Shown: piece after piece, positions 17,812 through 25,149 of the stretch
How the letters are laid out: each line of letters opens with the position of its first letter
How positions within the stretch are numbered: position 1 is the first letter of the stretch
Origin: Acidimicrobiia bacterium
GTDB taxonomy: Bacteria > Actinomycetota > Acidimicrobiia > IMCC26256 > PALSA-610
Direction: 5' to 3'
Assembly (NCBI GenBank): GCA_036271555.1
Contig: DATBAK010000010.1
Coordinates: 223,604-287,603, forward strand
DNA length: 64,000 nucleotides
Notes under the pieces: model-generated
Database searches by the model: none
What the model was told of the DNA's origin: nothing
The model's input: only the letters and a program-made list of their open reading frames with translations
Program-made: the position numbers and the translations under genes

Positions 17812-18246
17812 GGCGCTCTCGGCCGACGGCTGCTCGAAGGGTCGCGGGTCGGGACCGAACCGCAGCGCGGTACCCGCGCCGACCCCCGCGATCGCGAGCT
17901 GCGACGGCGGTTCGAGCCCGTACTTCACGAGCAGGTCGAGGTAGTCACGCTGGTAGAGGACGCGCACGTTGACGCCGTAGAGCTCCTGCACGAGCCGCGC
18001 CTTGCGGTTCTTCTTCGTGACGAGCTTCTGGTTGAGCGTCGTGATCTCGATGAAGAGGTCGTACGCGGGAAGGTAGAAGTCGGGGGTGAACGCCTGCACC
18101 GGGTTGCCGTCGCGGTCGGTCGCGAGCACGAACGTGCGCGGCTCGTAATCCCATGTGATCGCGTAGAAGTCGAGCAGCTTCGCGAACTGTCGCTCCGAGT
18201 TGTGCGCGAAGCGAACCTGTTCGTGCGGGAGCGGCGCGTCGTCGAT
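17809..18246 (-). CDS. PD-(D/E)XK nuclease-like protein, probable ATC start
   Basis: Protein of about 145 aa. Early residues RFAHNSERQFAKLLDFY are followed by YEPRTF. The core TPDFYLPAYDLFIEITT then KKNRKARL resembles PD-(D/E)XK nucleases (PD, then E-x-T, then basic residues), with the usual Lys of the motif replaced by Thr. The conserved N-terminus begins before any ATG, GTG or TTG that does not run deep into the MerR gene. An in-frame ATC at 18246 has GGGGAGA 7 nt upstream and starts 4 bp after the MerR stop. The ATC start is inferred. Similar stand-alone domains lie near hpt in related genomes as I recall. Function unknown. Confidence 0.6.
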   Translation of the reverse strand: MDDAPLPHEQVRFAHNSERQFAKLLDFYAITWDYEPRTFVLATDRDGNPVQAFTPDFYLPAYDLFIEITTLNQKLVTKKNRKARLVQELYGVNVRVLYQRDYLDLLVKYGLEPPSQLAIAGVGAGTALRFGPDPRPFEQPSAESA

Positions 18247-18250
18247 TGCG

Positions 18251-18760
18251 CTATCTCCCCTGGACCGCGTGCCGTGCCGGCGCGTCGGATAACGACAGCT
18301 GTGGTTGCTGCGGCTCGGCGACGCGCGGCGCGAGCGCAAGGATCTCCGCGTCGAGCGCGTCGACGACACGCGCGAGCGGCACGATGTTCAGCACGCCCTG
18401 ACCCCGGCGCACGAGGTCGACGATCTGCTCGCCGTCGAACGCGAGCACCGAACGGCTGCCGTCGAGCACGAGGCTCGCCGACGCGAGGTCTTCTCCGAGG
18501 TGCTCGCGCAGGTAGTCGATCGCCTTGCGCGCGGTCTGCAACGAGACGCCCGCGTCGAGGAGGCTCTTCACGACCTTCAACTCGACGAGGTCGCGGTAGG
18601 TGTAGAGGCGCTGGGTGCCGCTCCCCTTCGCGTCGTGGAGCGACGGCCGCACGAGGTCGGTCCGGGCCCAGTAGTCGAGCTGCCGGTAAGTGATGCCCAC
18701 CACCGCACACACCTGCGGGCCCCGGAACCCTTCGGGATGCTCGGTCTGGCTCATGTCCAT
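18251..18760 (-). CDS. MerR-family transcriptional regulator (Rv1830-like position)
   Basis: Regulator of 169 aa from ATG 18760 (ATG 18754 and GTG 18772 are alternatives). The winged helix-turn-helix is at about 15-80: FRGPQVCAVVGITYRQLDYW, then RPSLHDAKGSGTQRLYTYRDL. A helical stretch follows, then an effector-like part with VLAFDGEQIVDLVRRGQGV. Gene order bifunctional nuclease then MerR matches Rv1829-Rv1830 of M. tuberculosis. The target is unknown; the intergenic segment upstream holds repeated TTGACG elements that might be its operator. Confidence 0.85.
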   Translation of the reverse strand: MDMSQTEHPEGFRGPQVCAVVGITYRQLDYWARTDLVRPSLHDAKGSGTQRLYTYRDLVELKVVKSLLDAGVSLQTARKAIDYLREHLGEDLASASLVLDGSRSVLAFDGEQIVDLVRRGQGVLNIVPLARVVDALDAEILALAPRVAEPQQPQLSLSDAPARHAVQGR

Positions 18761-18866
18761 CGGGTTACGCACCGTTCGCCGGCGGCACCGGAGACCGGGC
18801 CGAGCGCGGACGAGGGCGACTCACACCCTCGTAACTACAGCGGTGACGGTAAACACCGGCCCTCTC

Positions 18867-18881
18867 GACGTCAACGTCAAG
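18867..18881 (-). promoter_or_regulatory. Tandem TTGACG element, candidate -35/operator
   Basis: On the minus strand the sequence reads CTTGACGTTGACGTC, two adjacent TTGACG hexamers with partial dyad symmetry. It lies about 110 bp before the MerR start in the 160-bp gap after the bifunctional nuclease gene. It could be a -35 box, a MerR operator, or both. A matching -10 is not clear. Confidence 0.35.
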
Positions 18882-18932
18882 CTGCGGTCGAGGGTGCTCG
18901 ACCACTGATCGAGGGTTATGCCGGGAACGGCG

Positions 18933-19433
18933 TCATTGTGCGAAATCCTCGGGCCGAACGTGCTCGATGAATTCGCGAAATTCCTCGACCTGCTCCTCTT
19001 CCTCGAGGGCGTCCTCGTCCTGATCGAACAGGACTCCGGCCTCGTCGAGGACCGCTTCGTCGGCGAAGATCGGCACCGTGCCCTGGTAGCGGACGGCCAG
19101 GGCAATGGCGTCGGAGGGACGGCTGTCGACCAGGGTGCGCTCACCGCCACGGTCGAGCGAGAGCTTGGCGTAGAAGGTGCCGTCGTGGAGCTCGGTGATC
19201 TCGACCCGCTCGAGCGTGACCTGCTGCTCGTCGAGGACCTGCTTGAACAGGTCGTGAGTCATCGGCCGCGGCGTGTCCATGTTCTGGAGCGCGTAGACGA
19301 TCGCGGTCGCCTCGGGCGTGCCGATGAAGATCGGCAGGTAACGCTGACCTTCGTCCTCACGAAGGAGCACGATGGGCTGCGGCGGGTTCGTTCCCACCTC
19401 GACACGCACCCCGACGAGCGAAAGTCGGATCAC
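18933..19433 (-). CDS. Bifunctional nuclease (BFN) family protein
   Basis: Protein of 166 aa of the BFN/DUF151 family, named after a plant DNase/RNase; in bacteria the role is not settled. The family core is clear: VGVRVEVG, then PIVLLREDEGQRYLPIFIG, EATAIVYALQ, PMTHDLFKQVL and SRPSDAIALAVRYQGTVPIF. A very acidic tail follows. GTG 19433 was chosen over TTG 19457 because it has GGAGGG at the right distance and matches the usual family start. Position next to MerR genes, garA and gcvH parallels Rv1829. Confidence 0.88.
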   Translation of the reverse strand: MIRLSLVGVRVEVGTNPPQPIVLLREDEGQRYLPIFIGTPEATAIVYALQNMDTPRPMTHDLFKQVLDEQQVTLERVEITELHDGTFYAKLSLDRGGERTLVDSRPSDAIALAVRYQGTVPIFADEAVLDEAGVLFDQDEDALEEEEQVEEFREFIEHVRPEDFAQ

Positions 19434-19458
19434 GGCACCCTCCGCATCGGCCAGCAAG

Positions 19459-19464
19459 ACCCTA
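19459..19464 (-). promoter_or_regulatory. -10 hexamer for the bifunctional nuclease gene
   Basis: TAGGGT on the minus strand would start transcription about 20 nt before the GTG at 19433, leaving a short leader that contains the GGAGGG ribosome site. It lies in the 39-bp gap after hpt. Confidence 0.4.
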
Positions 19465-19472
19465 CCACCGGG

Positions 19473-20063
19473 TCACGCGCCGTTATCCCCGTCACGACGG
19501 CGTATCGACGCCGAGTAGAGGTCCTCCACGTACACGTCGGGCCGGCGCCGAACCTCGTCCCGATCACCCACGGCGACGAAGGGAAGATTGCGGTACAGGT
19601 CGCGATAGTGCAGGCCGTAGCCGAGCACGAACGCATCCTCGAGCCGCACACCGCGGTAGCGCACGGTCTCGGGCACGATGCGCCGCGACTCGCGATCGAG
19701 CAGCGCGCACGCGTCGAGCCGGCGGGGATCGCGCGCGCGGAGCTGCGTCGAGAGGTACGCCAGCGTGAGACCGGTATCGACGAGGTCCTCGACGATCACG
19801 ACGTCGCGACCCGCGATGTCCATCTGCACGTCCTGAGTGATGCGCACGCGTCCGGAATCGGGCGCGAAGCGGGAGATGCTGATGAAGTCGACGGCGACCG
19901 GGATGTCGGGGATCGCGCGCACGAGGTCGGCGAGGAACAGCAGCGCACCCTTGAGCACGCCGATGAGCACGACGCCTTCGGGATGATCGGACGCGATCTC
20001 CTGCCCGATGCGCGTCAGCACCGCGCGCAGGTCGTCCGGGTCGAGCAGGATCGAGCGCGACAC
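19473..20063 (-). CDS. hpt: Hypoxanthine phosphoribosyltransferase
   Basis: Purine-salvage enzyme of 196 aa converting hypoxanthine or guanine plus PRPP to IMP or GMP. The PRPP-binding loop VVIVEDLVDTGLTLAYL (Glu-Asp pair) is at about residue 100, GVLKGALLFLADLVR near 40, and the base-binding YRGVRLEDAFVLGYGL near 150. The start was taken as GTG 20063 (TTG 20069 possible), just after the MerR stop at 20092. The frame is open further upstream but there it overlaps the MerR gene. In M. tuberculosis hpt is not part of this cluster, so its position here is notable. Confidence 0.9.
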   Translation of the reverse strand: MSRSILLDPDDLRAVLTRIGQEIASDHPEGVVLIGVLKGALLFLADLVRAIPDIPVAVDFISISRFAPDSGRVRITQDVQMDIAGRDVVIVEDLVDTGLTLAYLSTQLRARDPRRLDACALLDRESRRIVPETVRYRGVRLEDAFVLGYGLHYRDLYRNLPFVAVGDRDEVRRRPDVYVEDLYSASIRRRDGDNGA

Positions 20064-20091
20064 GGTCAAGCGACGGAGACGGTCGCGCGCG

Positions 20092-20892
20092 TCAGGGTCC
20101 GAACGAGCGGCGGACGTGCTGCTGCAACAGCGCCGCGCGCAGCTGGCGGCCGAGACCCGCGAGCTCGCCGATCGCTTCGATCTCGCGCGCGCGTGCATCG
20201 GGATTGCGCTGGCGACGGTATTGCAGCAACACCTGCTCGAAGAGGTTCGCCTCGCGCTCGACGAACGCGTAGTACATGCGGAGGTGGCGAGGCTCGATGC
20301 CGAACTTGAGGAACTGCTGCGCGACACGCGCGATTGCGAGCGCGTCCTCGTCGAAGAGCGCGCGGTCCCCCGTCGTGACCGACGCCTTCAGGAACCCGTA
20401 CGACTCCAGCTCCGCGAGCCCGGCATCGTCGAGGCCCGCAAGGTGCGCGAGCTCGGCCCGGGTGAGGATCGCGTCACCGTTGTCGGCGAGGAACGGTTCG
20501 TCGCCATCGTCGGCGAGCGAGTCGGCGACGTCGTCGGCCTCACGGCGCACCGGACGGTCGTGCGCGCTCGCGAACAGCGCGTTCACCGCTTCGGTCGCCT
20601 CGGCCTTCGACTCCGGCGTCTCCTCGAACCCGCCGCTGCGGTCCATGTCCTCGAGCCGGTCCTTGATGACCTTCAGCGGCAAGAAGTGCTCGCGTTGCTC
20701 GCGCAGGATCCAGCGCAGGCGCTCGACGTCGTTCGCGTAGAACTTCCGGTAGCCCGACGGTGTGCGCTCGGGGTCGACGAGACCCTGGCTCTCGAGGAAC
20801 CGGATCTTCGAGATCGTGACCTCGGGGAACTCGTCGCGCAGCTGGTTCAGCACGTCGCCGATCGAGACGTGCGCGCGCGCCATCGTGCTCAC
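20092..20892 (-). CDS. MerR-family transcriptional regulator (FtsR/Rv1828-like)
   Basis: Regulator of 266 aa. The N-terminal winged helix is at about 8-80: SIGDVLNQLRDEFPEVTISK, then FLESQGLVDPERTPSGYRKF. The long C-terminal part from 140 on is a second helical domain with TRAELAHLAGLDDAGLAELE, typical of the Rv1828/FtsR type rather than of short metal-sensing MerR proteins. Relatives have been linked to cell-division gene control, an inference from family knowledge. GTG 20892 overlaps the garA stop by 4 bp (GTGA), so the two are translated together. Confidence 0.87.
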   Translation of the reverse strand: MSTMARAHVSIGDVLNQLRDEFPEVTISKIRFLESQGLVDPERTPSGYRKFYANDVERLRWILREQREHFLPLKVIKDRLEDMDRSGGFEETPESKAEATEAVNALFASAHDRPVRREADDVADSLADDGDEPFLADNGDAILTRAELAHLAGLDDAGLAELESYGFLKASVTTGDRALFDEDALAIARVAQQFLKFGIEPRHLRMYYAFVEREANLFEQVLLQYRRQRNPDARAREIEAIGELAGLGRQLRAALLQQHVRRSFGP

Positions 20893-21353
20893 CGGGTCTC
20901 ACCGACGAGGAAGCTGAGACGGAAGCGACCGATCTGCAGCTCGTCGCCGGTCTTGATCTTGGTCCGGTCGACCCGCTCGCGGTTCACGTACGTGCCGTTC
21001 AGCGAGCCCGCGTCGCGCACGGTGAAGCCCTCGGCGTCGCGATCGATCACTGCGTGCCGACGCGAGACGGTGATGTCGTCGAGGAAGATGTCGGAATCGG
21101 GATGCCGGCCCGCCGTGGTGCTCTCGGACTCGATGCGGTAGGAGCTGCCCGCGACCGGGCCGTCGCGGAGCACGAGCAGCCCGACGCCGGGCGGGAGCTC
21201 TTCGAGGTACTTGGCGAGATCCTCCTCGACGTCGGCGGCCTCGACGGCGCTCAACGTGAGGGTGGTCTCTTCGGGCGCGACCAGCGGCGCGCCGCACGAG
21301 GAGCAGAAGTTCGCACCCTCGGGATTGGGATGCCCGCAGCGGCCGCAGATCAC
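20889..21353 (-). CDS. garA: GarA-like FHA protein with N-terminal zinc ribbon
   Basis: Protein of 154 aa. The FHA domain (about 65-150) has the phosphothreonine-binding signatures AGRHPDSDIFLDD, TVSRRHAVI and GSLNGTYVNRE, nearly as in mycobacterial GarA. A Glu-Thr-Thr motif (Glu29-Thr30-Thr31) matches the PknB/PknG phosphorylation site of GarA, which toggles its inhibition of 2-oxoglutarate-using enzymes. Unlike mycobacterial GarA, residues 3-20 form a zinc ribbon (CGRC...CSSC). GTG 21353 is supported by a promoter with -10 TAGCCT 7 nt upstream. It is coupled to the downstream MerR gene. Confidence 0.88.
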   Translation of the reverse strand: MICGRCGHPNPEGANFCSSCGAPLVAPEETTLTLSAVEAADVEEDLAKYLEELPPGVGLLVLRDGPVAGSSYRIESESTTAGRHPDSDIFLDDITVSRRHAVIDRDAEGFTVRDAGSLNGTYVNRERVDRTKIKTGDELQIGRFRLSFLVGETR

Positions 21354-21360
21354 AGTGGCG

Positions 21361-21389
21361 AGGCTACCGACGCCCGTGAGCAGCGGCAA
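21361..21389 (-). promoter_or_regulatory. Promoter TTGCCG-17-TAGCCT, leaderless garA
   Basis: On the minus strand, -35 TTGCCG (21389-21384), a 17-bp spacer and -10 TAGCCT (21366-21361) end 7 nt before the GTG at 21353. It is the best-spaced promoter in this cluster. Confidence 0.55.
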
Positions 21390-21437
21390 CGCCCGATCGA
21401 AGCCTCCAGTTGAGGTTCACACCCGGGCGGTTCGAGG

Positions 21438-21818
21438 TCACGCCTCGACGAGCGCGCGGTAGGCGGCGGCGTCCATGAGCGTGTCGAGGTCACCGGGGTC
21501 GGAGAGCTCGAGGCGGAAGATCCATCCGTCGCCGTAGGGCTCCGCGTTCACGAGCTCCGGCGTGTTCACGAGCGCCTCGTTCACCGCGGTCACGGTCCCG
21601 GCGACCGGTGCGTAGATGTCCGAGACCGACTTCGTCGACTCGACCTCCGCGCAGGTCTGGTCGCGCGCCAACGTCTCGCCGACGTCGGGCAGCTGGACGT
21701 ACACGATGTCGCCGAGCGAGTCCTGGGCGAAGCTCGTGATGCCGACGACGGCGCTCGTGCCGTCGACGCGCACCCACTCGTGCTCCTTCGAGTACTTCAG
21801 ATCGTCCGGGAAGTTCAC
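21438..21818 (-). CDS. gcvH: Glycine cleavage system H protein
   Basis: Lipoyl carrier protein of 126 aa that shuttles the aminomethyl group between the P and T proteins. The lipoylated lysine is Lys63 in VESTKSVSDIYAP, and the start DDLKYSKEHEWV is family-typical. GTG 21818 was chosen over TTG 21827 because the protein then begins as relatives do and a TAACTT -10 lies 7 nt upstream. It heads the minus-strand run gcvH-garA-merR-hpt-bfn-merR-nuclease-gcvT. Confidence 0.93.
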   Translation of the reverse strand: MNFPDDLKYSKEHEWVRVDGTSAVVGITSFAQDSLGDIVYVQLPDVGETLARDQTCAEVESTKSVSDIYAPVAGTVTAVNEALVNTPELVNAEPYGDGWIFRLELSDPGDLDTLMDAAAYRALVEA

Positions 21819-21825
21819 GGCGGGC

Positions 21826-21831
21826 AAGTTA
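21826..21831 (-). promoter_or_regulatory. -10 hexamer, leaderless gcvH
   Basis: TAACTT on the minus strand ends 7 nt before the GTG start at 21818. No Shine-Dalgarno is present, consistent with a leaderless transcript. Confidence 0.5.
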
Positions 21832-21846
21832 GTCGCGTGACCGGCC

Positions 21847-21878
21847 GAGCCCGCGAGCGGAGCGAGCGACCGGAAGCG
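21847..21878 (-). repeat. Degenerate intergenic GC-rich repeat, copy 3
   Basis: GAGCCCGCGAGCGGAGCGAG and the following CGACCGGAAGC share the GGAGCG-AGCG core with copies at 16667 and 25105. It sits directly behind the stop codon of the minus-strand nucleotidyltransferase gene. Confidence 0.4.
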
Positions 21879-24371
21879 CTACCTCGCGATCTCGGCGATG
21901 CGGCCGGCCTGCACGGCGACGAGGCGACGGGCCTCGCGCTCGGTGTCGCTCTCGGCCCACACGTGCGTGATCGGCAGCTCGGGATCGGGCAGCACGAGCA
22001 CCCAGCCCTCGGGCCGGATGATCTTCACGCCGTCGACGAGCAGCATGTCCTCGCCCTTCGAGCGCTCGACGATCTCGCGCATCACCGCACCCTTGGCGTC
22101 CCACGACGTCGGCACGGTCTCGTGGACGACGAAGCTCGGCGGGATCGCGCCCACGACCTCGGAGAGCGTCTCCTCGGCACCCGCGAGCAGGTCGAGGAGA
22201 TGGAGCAATGTCGCGATGGCGTCGTGGGCGGGGATCACGTCGGGCCAGATGAACCCGCCGTCGGGGGACGCGGCAAAGTCGACCTCGCCGCTGCCCGCGA
22301 TCTCCATGAGGTGCGCGGCCGAGAGCTTCGTCCAGACGATCGACGCGCCGTGCTGCTCGGCGAGCCGCTCGGCCTCGCGACTGACCGAGACCGGGAGCGC
22401 GAGGCGTGCGTTCTTCTTGGTGCGACACACCAGGCTCACGAGCGCGAGCAGCACGCGGTCCGACGGCAGCACCTCGCCGCGGTCGTCGATGAAGGTCGCG
22501 GTCTCGCCGTCGGCGTCGAACACCACGCCGAGGTCGCTCCCCGACGAGCGCACGAGATGCGCGAGGCGCTCCGTCCTCGGGCCGTGCTCCTCGGCGGCCT
22601 CCGCCGCATACGCCGTGCTCGCGTACGGGTTCACGGACAGGACCTCGGCGCCGATCTTCGCGAGCACGTTCGGCATGACCGACGCGGTCGCGCCGAACGA
22701 GTAGTCGAGCACGACCTTGAAGTGGCGCGCGACGACCGCGTCGATGTTCACGCTGTCGACGAGCGCGCCCGTGTAGTACTCCATCGCACGCGGCGGGAAG
22801 ACGATCTCGCCGATGTCGCCCGCGAACGCACGGCGGAAGTCTTCGCGGTAGTGCAACCGCTCGACCTTGCGCTGCGTGCCCTCGTCGATGTCGGCGCCGT
22901 GCGAGTCGAAGAAGCGGATCTCGACCGAGTCGGGATCGCCCACCGCGAGGCGGACGGTCATGCCGCCCTGTGCGCGTTCGGTGCGGACCTGGAAGCGCGT
23001 GAGGGGCACGGTCGCGAGCTCGAGGTCCATCACGTGGACCGAGGAGAGGTTGAGGCCGGCCATGATCGCCCGCTTCAACGCGCGCGCCGTGCGGCTCGTG
23101 TCGCGGCTGATCGTGACCATCGAGCCCTTCGGCAGCGACGTGCCGTACGCGAGGGCGAGGCGCACCGCGACCTCGGACGTGATGTCGACGTTCGCAAGCC
23201 CGCGCACGCCACGGCGTCCGAACAGGGTGCGCGCGCCGCGCGTCTCCCACACGATCGACGACGTGACCGCGGCGCCGGCCTCGACGCTCTTGAACGGATA
23301 GATCTTCACGTTCGGGTTGACGGTCGCGCCCTCGCCGACGAAGCAGTCGTTGCCGATGACGACACCCTCGTCGAGGTAGACGTTGCTGCGCAGGTCGCTC
23401 GCGCGCCCGACGACCGCACCGCGCACGCGCGACGACTCGCCGACGTAGACGTGGTCGTGCACAACGGTGCGCTCGATGCTCGCGTTCGCCTTCACCACGA
23501 CGTCGCCACCGAGCACGGTGTAGGGCCGCAGCTCCGCGCCGGCCTCGACGCGCGTGTTGTCGCCGATGAGGACCGGGCCTTCGACGCGCGCGTCGGGCGA
23601 GATGTCGGACCCTTCCCCCGCCCACACGCCGTCGCGCAGCTTGAACCCGGGGATCTCGAGGTCCACGCGCTCCGAGAGCACGTCCTCGTGCGCGGCGCGG
23701 TATGCCTCGAGCGTGCCGACGTCCTCCCAATAGCCGTCGACCACGGTGCCGAGCAGCGGCAAACCCTGCTCGAGCACGGCGGGGAAGACGTCGCCCGAGA
23801 AGTCGACGACCTCGTCGGGCGGGATGAAGTCGAACACGCGCGGGTCGAGCACGTAGATGCCGGTGTTGATCGTGTCGGAGAAGACCTGGCCCCACGTCGG
23901 CTTCTCGAGGAAGCGCTCGATCGTGCCGTCTTCGTTCGTGATGACGATGCCGAACTCGACGGGGTTGGGAACCCGCTTCAACGCGATGGTCGCGAACGCA
24001 TCGCGCTCCATGTGCGCCTTGACCACCGCGGCGAGATCGATATCGGTGATGACGTCGCCCGCGATGACGAGGAACGGCTCGTCGAGCTCTTCCCGCGCGT
24101 TGCGCACGGAGCCCGCGGTGCCGAGCGGCGAGTCTTCGGTCGCGTAGCGCATGCGCACTCCGAACTCGGCGCCGTCTCCGAAGTAGTTGCGGATCTGGTT
24201 GGCGAGGAAGGCGACGGTGACGACGATGTCGTCGAAACCGTGCTCCGCGAGCAATCGGACGACGTGCCGCATCATCGGCACGTTGGCGATCGGCAGCATC
24301 GGCTTCGGTTGGTTGCTCGTCAGCGGCCGCAGGCGGGTGCCTTCGCCGCCGGCGAGGATGACTGCCTTCAT
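21879..24371 (-). CDS. Mannose-1-phosphate guanylyltransferase / phosphomannomutase-like fusion
   Basis: Protein of 830 aa of the actinobacterial ManC-ManB-like type. Residues 1-235 are a nucleotidyltransferase (MKAVILAGGEGTRLRPLTS; KRVPNPVEFGIV; EKPTWGQVFSDTINTGIYV). About 250-365 is a left-handed beta-helix of hexapeptide repeats. About 375-825 is an alpha-D-phosphohexomutase-like domain with TISRDTSRTARALKRAIMAG at the place of the phosphoserine loop. It likely supplies GDP-mannose for cell-envelope mannosylation; whether the mutase half is active is uncertain because its serine loop is atypical. ATG with GGAGGGAGG upstream. The CDP-alcohol phosphatidyltransferase gene ends 34 bp upstream. 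Confidence 0.88.
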   Translation of the reverse strand: MKAVILAGGEGTRLRPLTSNQPKPMLPIANVPMMRHVVRLLAEHGFDDIVVTVAFLANQIRNYFGDGAEFGVRMRYATEDSPLGTAGSVRNAREELDEPFLVIAGDVITDIDLAAVVKAHMERDAFATIALKRVPNPVEFGIVITNEDGTIERFLEKPTWGQVFSDTINTGIYVLDPRVFDFIPPDEVVDFSGDVFPAVLEQGLPLLGTVVDGYWEDVGTLEAYRAAHEDVLSERVDLEIPGFKLRDGVWAGEGSDISPDARVEGPVLIGDNTRVEAGAELRPYTVLGGDVVVKANASIERTVVHDHVYVGESSRVRGAVVGRASDLRSNVYLDEGVVIGNDCFVGEGATVNPNVKIYPFKSVEAGAAVTSSIVWETRGARTLFGRRGVRGLANVDITSEVAVRLALAYGTSLPKGSMVTISRDTSRTARALKRAIMAGLNLSSVHVMDLELATVPLTRFQVRTERAQGGMTVRLAVGDPDSVEIRFFDSHGADIDEGTQRKVERLHYREDFRRAFAGDIGEIVFPPRAMEYYTGALVDSVNIDAVVARHFKVVLDYSFGATASVMPNVLAKIGAEVLSVNPYASTAYAAEAAEEHGPRTERLAHLVRSSGSDLGVVFDADGETATFIDDRGEVLPSDRVLLALVSLVCRTKKNARLALPVSVSREAERLAEQHGASIVWTKLSAAHLMEIAGSGEVDFAASPDGGFIWPDVIPAHDAIATLLHLLDLLAGAEETLSEVVGAIPPSFVVHETVPTSWDAKGAVMREIVERSKGEDMLLVDGVKIIRPEGWVLVLPDPELPITHVWAESDTEREARRLVAVQAGRIAEIAR

Positions 24372-24405
24372 GTGATCGCCTCCCTCCTTCGTCGCGCCGG
24401 CCGCA

Positions 24406-25041
24406 TCAGGTCGCGACCTTCGCCAGGCGCGCCGAACGCCCGTCGCGCAGCGCGAGCCTCGCGGCGGGCACGTACTTCGCGGCCGCGTAGTACCCGAGGG
24501 CGGTACCCGGGACACCGAAGCCCCAACCGCCGACGAGCAGCACCGCGTGCCAGAACCCGTCGACGTGCGCCGCGAGCAACAGCATCGGCAACGAGAACAT
24601 CACCGCGAGCGTTCCGGCCTTGCCGACCCACAACACGTCGATGCGGCGCGCGCCGGCCGCCGCGAGCGCAAGCGTCGCCGCGGCGACGACCGCTTCGCGC
24701 ACGAGCACGATGACGACGAAGATCTTCACGATGCCGGGCATGTCGACCGCGAGGATCGCGACCGTCGCCGCGAGCAGCATGAGCCGGTCCGCGGTCGGGT
24801 CGAGCACCTTGCCGAGCTCGCTCCCCTGGTGCAGGTGACGCGCGAGATACCCGTCGACCCAGTCGGTCGCGCCGAGCGCCGCGAGCAACCACGCCGCGAT
24901 CGCGAAGTGGTCGGTGCCGACCACCAACCAGAGGAAGAGCGGCACGCAGAGGAGCCGGACGAACGTGACGACGTTCGGAATCGTGAGGACCCTCGACGAT
25001 CCGGGGCTGAGGCGCTCCGGCTCGGACGCGGAGTCGGGCAT
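24406..25041 (-). CDS. CDP-alcohol phosphatidyltransferase (PgsA-like)
   Basis: Integral membrane enzyme of 211 aa that swaps CMP of CDP-diacylglycerol for an alcohol. The signature D-x2-DG-x2-AR-x8-G-x3-D-x3-D is intact: ATDWVDGYLARHLHQGSELG and then KVLDPTADR at about residues 58-85. Five or six hydrophobic helices are visible. The family covers phosphatidylglycerophosphate, phosphatidylinositol phosphate and cardiolipin synthases; the TIPNVVTFVRLL start favours PgsA-like glycerol-phosphate use. Own leaderless-type promoter at 25049-25054. Confidence 0.85.
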   Translation of the reverse strand: MPDSASEPERLSPGSSRVLTIPNVVTFVRLLCVPLFLWLVVGTDHFAIAAWLLAALGATDWVDGYLARHLHQGSELGKVLDPTADRLMLLAATVAILAVDMPGIVKIFVVIVLVREAVVAAATLALAAAGARRIDVLWVGKAGTLAVMFSLPMLLLAAHVDGFWHAVLLVGGWGFGVPGTALGYYAAAKYVPAARLALRDGRSARLAKVAT

Positions 25042-25048
25042 GGGGCGC

Positions 25049-25054
25049 AGCGTA
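25049..25054 (-). promoter_or_regulatory. -10 hexamer, leaderless phosphatidyltransferase gene
   Basis: TACGCT on the minus strand ends 7 nt before the ATG at 25041. Confidence 0.45.
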
Positions 25055-25104
25055 GTAACCGCGCGAGCGGTCGGGTCGCTTCGCGGACCGGCCGACCTGG
25101 GGCT

Positions 25105-25149
25105 GAGGCGTCAGGAGCGCCGGGCGCAGCGCGCGCCCAGAAAGGTCAG
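25105..25149 (-). repeat. Degenerate intergenic GC-rich repeat, copy 4
   Basis: Same family as 16667-16712 (GAGGCGTCAGGAGCG, later CCAGAAAGGTCAG) and likewise ending over the stop codon of a minus-strand gene. It contains a perfect stem GGGCGC-loop-GCGCCC, so it may fold in the transcript and act as a terminator without a U-tract. Confidence 0.5.

Noticed and set aside
21780..24713. 977-aa plus-strand open frame
   Set aside because: Antisense to the well-supported ManC-ManB-like gene; its Arg/Glu/Asp-rich composition has no motif.
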